From NCBI GenBank assembly GCA_016787345.1, contig JAEUUU010000131.1, positions 1-45,650 on the forward strand: a DNA stretch of 45,650 bases. Direction: 5' to 3'. This DNA is from Saprospiraceae bacterium (lineage in GTDB: Bacteria > Bacteroidota > Bacteroidia > Chitinophagales > Saprospiraceae). The notes below the pieces were generated by a model. It ran no database searches. It had not been told where the DNA came from and saw only the letters and a list, made by a program, of their open reading frames with translations. Shown here piece by piece: positions 43,121 to 45,650 of this stretch; position 1 is the stretch's first letter, and each line of letters starts with the position of its first letter. Made by a program: the position numbers and the translations under genes.

Positions 43121-44617
43121 ATGCAGCCGAACACCCTGATGAAGGGCTTTACAGCCCTGTTCTTTGTTTTTGCTTACGCCTGCCTGACCCCTATATTCGC
43201 ACAAGACGCCGACCTTCCTGCCCCTGCCGACACTTCCAATTTTGGTTTGGTAGCCAAAGGCGGCTCCTACGCCGCTCCGCTCACCGATGAAGAACTCCGC
43301 CGCCGCCTGGGCCAGTTGAACAGTTGTGTGTCGCTTCGTCCCACTGGTGTGGTCAAAGGTTATATCCGCACCTATTCCGAGGTAAAAAGTGAAAAAACGC
43401 AGGTAATGCTGGGCAAACGCCTCACCTATTTCCCTCTTTTTGAAGAAAAACTCCGCGAACACGGTCTGCCCACCGACCTCAAATACCTGGCAGTCGTCGA
43501 ATCGGCCCTCAATCCGAAAGCGGTATCGCGCGTGGGGGCCACGGGCCTCTGGCAGTTTATGCCCTACACCGGCAACGATTACGGCCTGTATACCAACAGC
43601 GCCGTGGAAGACCGCAGCAATCCGGTCAAAAGTACCGATGCTGCTGCCCGCTACCTCAAAGCGCTTTACAAACAATACAATGACTGGGCCCTCGCCCTAG
43701 CCGCTTATAACAGCGGCCCGTCTCGCGTCAATTCGGCCATCAAACGCGCACACAGCCGCGATTTCTGGCAAATCCAGCGCTACCTGCCCGAAGAAACCCG
43801 CAATTACGTGCCGGCTTTCATCGCTGCTACCTACATCTGCAATTTTTACGCCCTCCACGATCTGGAACCCTCGATGCCGGCTTTCGACGAGCAGATGACC
43901 GATTACATCCTCGTGTACGAAGGCATCTCTTTCCGCGATATCTCCGATGCCACGGGTGTCGACTACAATACGATCAAAAATCTCAACCCCGGCTTCCGCC
44001 GCGATTACGTGCCGCCGAGTACGACCGGCCATTACGTGGTACTGCCCCGCCGGGTAATGATTCCCTTCGTGCGCTACCTGAACAGCCTGGGCGGCCACAA
44101 CTATTCTTTTGACAACCAATACTATGTAGAGCCGCTTCACCTGGGCGACGGCCGCTACTGGCAAAAAATCGTGACCGTTGCGCAGGCCGACAACGTCGAC
44201 AACCTGGCCAAGAAGCACGGATGCCACCCCGAACACCTCAAAGCCTGGAACAAAATCACCGACAACAACGTCAAAGCCGGTCAGAAACTCACCATCTGGT
44301 ACCCGGTTTACGTGCAAAAGCACGACAATGTGCGGATCGAAGCCCCCTCCGACGACAAACCCAAAAAGAAAACCGACCCGGCCGCTCCGGCTGCCAAACC
44401 AGCTCCGGGAGGAAAACCATCCGCCAGTCCGCCACCGGCCGCCAAACCCGCCCCGCCCCGCGCGCCGGAGTTCCAGTGGCATATCGTACAGCGCAATGAA
44501 TCGCTCGACGATATCGCCCGCAAATACGATGTAACACCGGAGAGTATCCGCAAAATGAATGGCGTGGCCGATTCGGCAATTAAAGTGGGGACACGACTGA
44601 AAATCAAACAACTTTGA
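43121..44617 (+). CDS. Membrane/periplasmic lytic murein transglycosylase (MltD-like) with three LysM domains
   Basis: 498 residues with signal peptide ending near TPIFAQD (ATG 43139 also possible). Family 1 SLT domain at about 105-225: LKYLAVVESALNPKAVSRVG with catalytic Glu127, ATGLWQFMPYTG, LALAAYNSGPSRV and NYVPAFIAA. Three LysM peptidoglycan-binding units follow: about 267-315 (YEGISFRDISDATGVDYNTI), about 345-400 (QADNVDNLAKKHGCHPEHLK) and the C-terminus about 450-498 (VQRNESLDDIARKYDVTPES). A Pro/Ala/Lys-rich linker (about 408-445) precedes the last one. It cleaves glycan strands with formation of 1,6-anhydro ends in the periplasm. It resembles MltD of E. coli but has one more LysM. 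Confidence 0.95.
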   Translation: MQPNTLMKGFTALFFVFAYACLTPIFAQDADLPAPADTSNFGLVAKGGSYAAPLTDEELRRRLGQLNSCVSLRPTGVVKGYIRTYSEVKSEKTQVMLGKRLTYFPLFEEKLREHGLPTDLKYLAVVESALNPKAVSRVGATGLWQFMPYTGNDYGLYTNSAVEDRSNPVKSTDAAARYLKALYKQYNDWALALAAYNSGPSRVNSAIKRAHSRDFWQIQRYLPEETRNYVPAFIAATYICNFYALHDLEPSMPAFDEQMTDYILVYEGISFRDISDATGVDYNTIKNLNPGFRRDYVPPSTTGHYVVLPRRVMIPFVRYLNSLGGHNYSFDNQYYVEPLHLGDGRYWQKIVTVAQADNVDNLAKKHGCHPEHLKAWNKITDNNVKAGQKLTIWYPVYVQKHDNVRIEAPSDDKPKKKTDPAAPAAKPAPGGKPSASPPPAAKPAPPRAPEFQWHIVQRNESLDDIARKYDVTPESIRKMNGVADSAIKVGTRLKIKQL

Positions 44618-44626
44618 GCTGATACA

Positions 44627-44707
44627 TTCGCCGGCAGTTTCCGGCGAAATATGCCGCAAGGGCGCAGAAAACCCGCAAAATCCAATGCGCGGGTCTTTTG
44701 CGCCCTT
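44627..44707 (+). terminator. Two consecutive hairpins after the lytic transglycosylase gene
   Basis: TTCGCCGG/CCGGCGAA (44627-44648), then a long stem with outer AAGGGCGCA / TGCGCCCTT (44658-44707) and inner CCCGC/GCGGG, followed by GTTCTTTTC. They probably terminate the transglycosylase transcript; the second may also lie in the leader of the next gene. Confidence 0.65.
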
Positions 44708-44845
44708 GTTCTTTTCACCGGTAACAATAAAAACTGGAGAAAAGCGCCTTCATTCGCCCTGGAACCCCTTCTTTTTTTACCCGGAACTGCGACCTTTGCC
44801 TTTCTTCCTTTCAACTTTTCAATCCAAACCAAAACCGACTTTTGT

Positions 44846-45619
44846 ATGACGCGCGCACTCCTGATCGAAGACGAGCCCGAAAGCCTCCGCAACCTCCTCA
44901 ATCTGATCGAAAAATATTGCCCCGACGTCGACGTGGTCGCCACCGGTGAATCCAATGCCGACCTCCTGCGCCTCGTAGGCGACGACCGCGACGGCGCTTT
45001 CGACGTGGCGTTTCTCGATATCAACCTGCCCGATGGCCTGGTGTTTCAGGGTCTTCAGCAATTGGAGGACATCCCTTTCGACATCATATTCGTCACGGCG
45101 TACGACGATTATGCCCTCACGGCCTTCGACTTCTCCGCGATCGACTACGTGCTCAAACCCATCGACCCGGAAGACCTGCGCCGCGCCGTAAGCCGTATCC
45201 GCCTGGGCCGCAAAAGCCCCAGCACCAAGCAGCGCCTCGAAGTACTGCAACAAAATTATGCCCCCAACAGCCCCAATGCTTTTGAAAAAATCGGCATTTC
45301 CGGACTCGATGGGGTGCATTTCGTGCGCCTCAGCGAGATCATCCGCCTCGAAGCCGAAGACAATTACACCCACTTCTGGCTCAGCTCCGGCGAACGAATT
45401 ACCGCCAGCAAAACAATCAAGGCTTTTGAAGATACCCTGCTCCGCCTCAACTTCGTACGGGTGCACAAAAAGCACATTGTCAATATGAACTACATGAAAA
45501 CCTACATCAAAGGCGAAGGCGGTTACCTCATTCTCGAAACCGGGGAAACCATCGAAGTCAGCCGCCGTAAAAAATCCAACCTGATCGAAAGCGTCCGGCG
45601 TATGTACGGCGAAGTGTAG
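44846..45619 (+). CDS. LytTR-family response regulator without adjacent kinase
   Basis: 257 residues from ATG 44846 (MTRALLIEDEPESL). The open frame continues upstream to 44651 but that part crosses the terminator hairpins and does not look like protein. Receiver domain 1-125 with phospho-acceptor Asp58 in VAFLDINLPDG, the Thr of IIFVTAYDDYA and Lys of YVLKPIDPE. LytTR DNA-binding domain about 155-257 (VHFVRLSEIIRLEAEDNYTH, RVHKKHIVNMNYM, ETIEVSRRKKSNL). No LytS-type kinase is within the window; the next gene to the right is not visible, so its partner may lie beyond 45650. Confidence 0.94.
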   Translation: MTRALLIEDEPESLRNLLNLIEKYCPDVDVVATGESNADLLRLVGDDRDGAFDVAFLDINLPDGLVFQGLQQLEDIPFDIIFVTAYDDYALTAFDFSAIDYVLKPIDPEDLRRAVSRIRLGRKSPSTKQRLEVLQQNYAPNSPNAFEKIGISGLDGVHFVRLSEIIRLEAEDNYTHFWLSSGERITASKTIKAFEDTLLRLNFVRVHKKHIVNMNYMKTYIKGEGGYLILETGETIEVSRRKKSNLIESVRRMYGEV

Positions 45620-45650
45620 TTTAATGTGCTAATTTTTTAATGTGCTAATG
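45620..45650. repeat. Start of a further tandem-word repeat at the window edge
   Basis: The word TAATGTGCTAA occurs at 45622 and 45638 (16-bp period). It begins directly after the LytTR stop codon and runs off the window. Its layout matches the outer arm of the inverted-repeat elements described above. Confidence 0.6.

Overview
The window is GC-rich, gene-dense chromosomal DNA from a member of the Bacteroidota. A Saprospiria-like lineage is most likely (inference). The evidence is: proteins ending in type IX secretion system (T9SS) sorting domains of both type A and type B; a PorP/SprF-family protein next to a type B cargo; SprB, HYR-like and Ig/PKD-like repeat adhesins; LytS/LytTR two-component pairs; a short AtpC encoded with AtpD and away from other ATP synthase genes; and the Bacteroidota promoter -7 box TAnnTTTG upstream of several genes. 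I saw no tRNA, rRNA, CRISPR array, transposase or prophage gene.

Layout. 1-620: a lipoprotein gene running off the left edge (- strand). 774-5050: a tight + strand cluster of a T9SS-sorted Asp-box propeller, an M50-type membrane metalloprotease, a LytS-type kinase and a LytTR regulator. 5056-6474: an S41 peptidase (-). 6759-16329: a - strand locus of an OmpR-type regulator, its HAMP kinase, a membrane-anchored coiled-coil protein and a 2101-residue T9SS type A adhesin. 16868-22631: an M16 peptidase, a polysaccharide deacetylase, gltX and a small basic protein. 22728-34593: an apparent four-gene operon of a 2624-residue type B adhesin, a PorP/SprF protein, a PD40 propeller protein and a PD40/OmpA protein. 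34604-38722: fmt, an alpha/beta hydrolase, mltG and panB. 38779-39332: a gene-poor stretch with two look-alike small-RNA candidates. 39401-42561: a lipoprotein, atpC and atpD. 43121-45619: a LysM lytic transglycosylase and an orphan LytTR regulator.

How the parts work together. Two surface-adhesin systems stand out. In one, a type A adhesin and a coiled-coil envelope protein lie beside an OmpR-type two-component system. The DNA upstream of both genes carries arrays of TTTAA half-sites (4 copies at exactly 11 bp before the adhesin), the layout expected of an operator for that regulator. In the other, a type B adhesin is co-transcribed with the SprF-type protein such cargo is known to need, plus two propeller proteins, one ending in a peptidoglycan-binding OmpA domain.

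The most unusual non-coding content is of two kinds. (1) A family of intergenic inverted repeats has arms made of short tandem words (GAGGATGC and others) around a shared core of about 24 bp. They fill the gaps between genes, and one supplies the stop codon of its neighbour. (2) A tandem pair of small transcription units on the - strand at 38779-39074 share a 17-nt motif flanked by hairpins, with an identical 16-nt spacer before a strong terminator hairpin.
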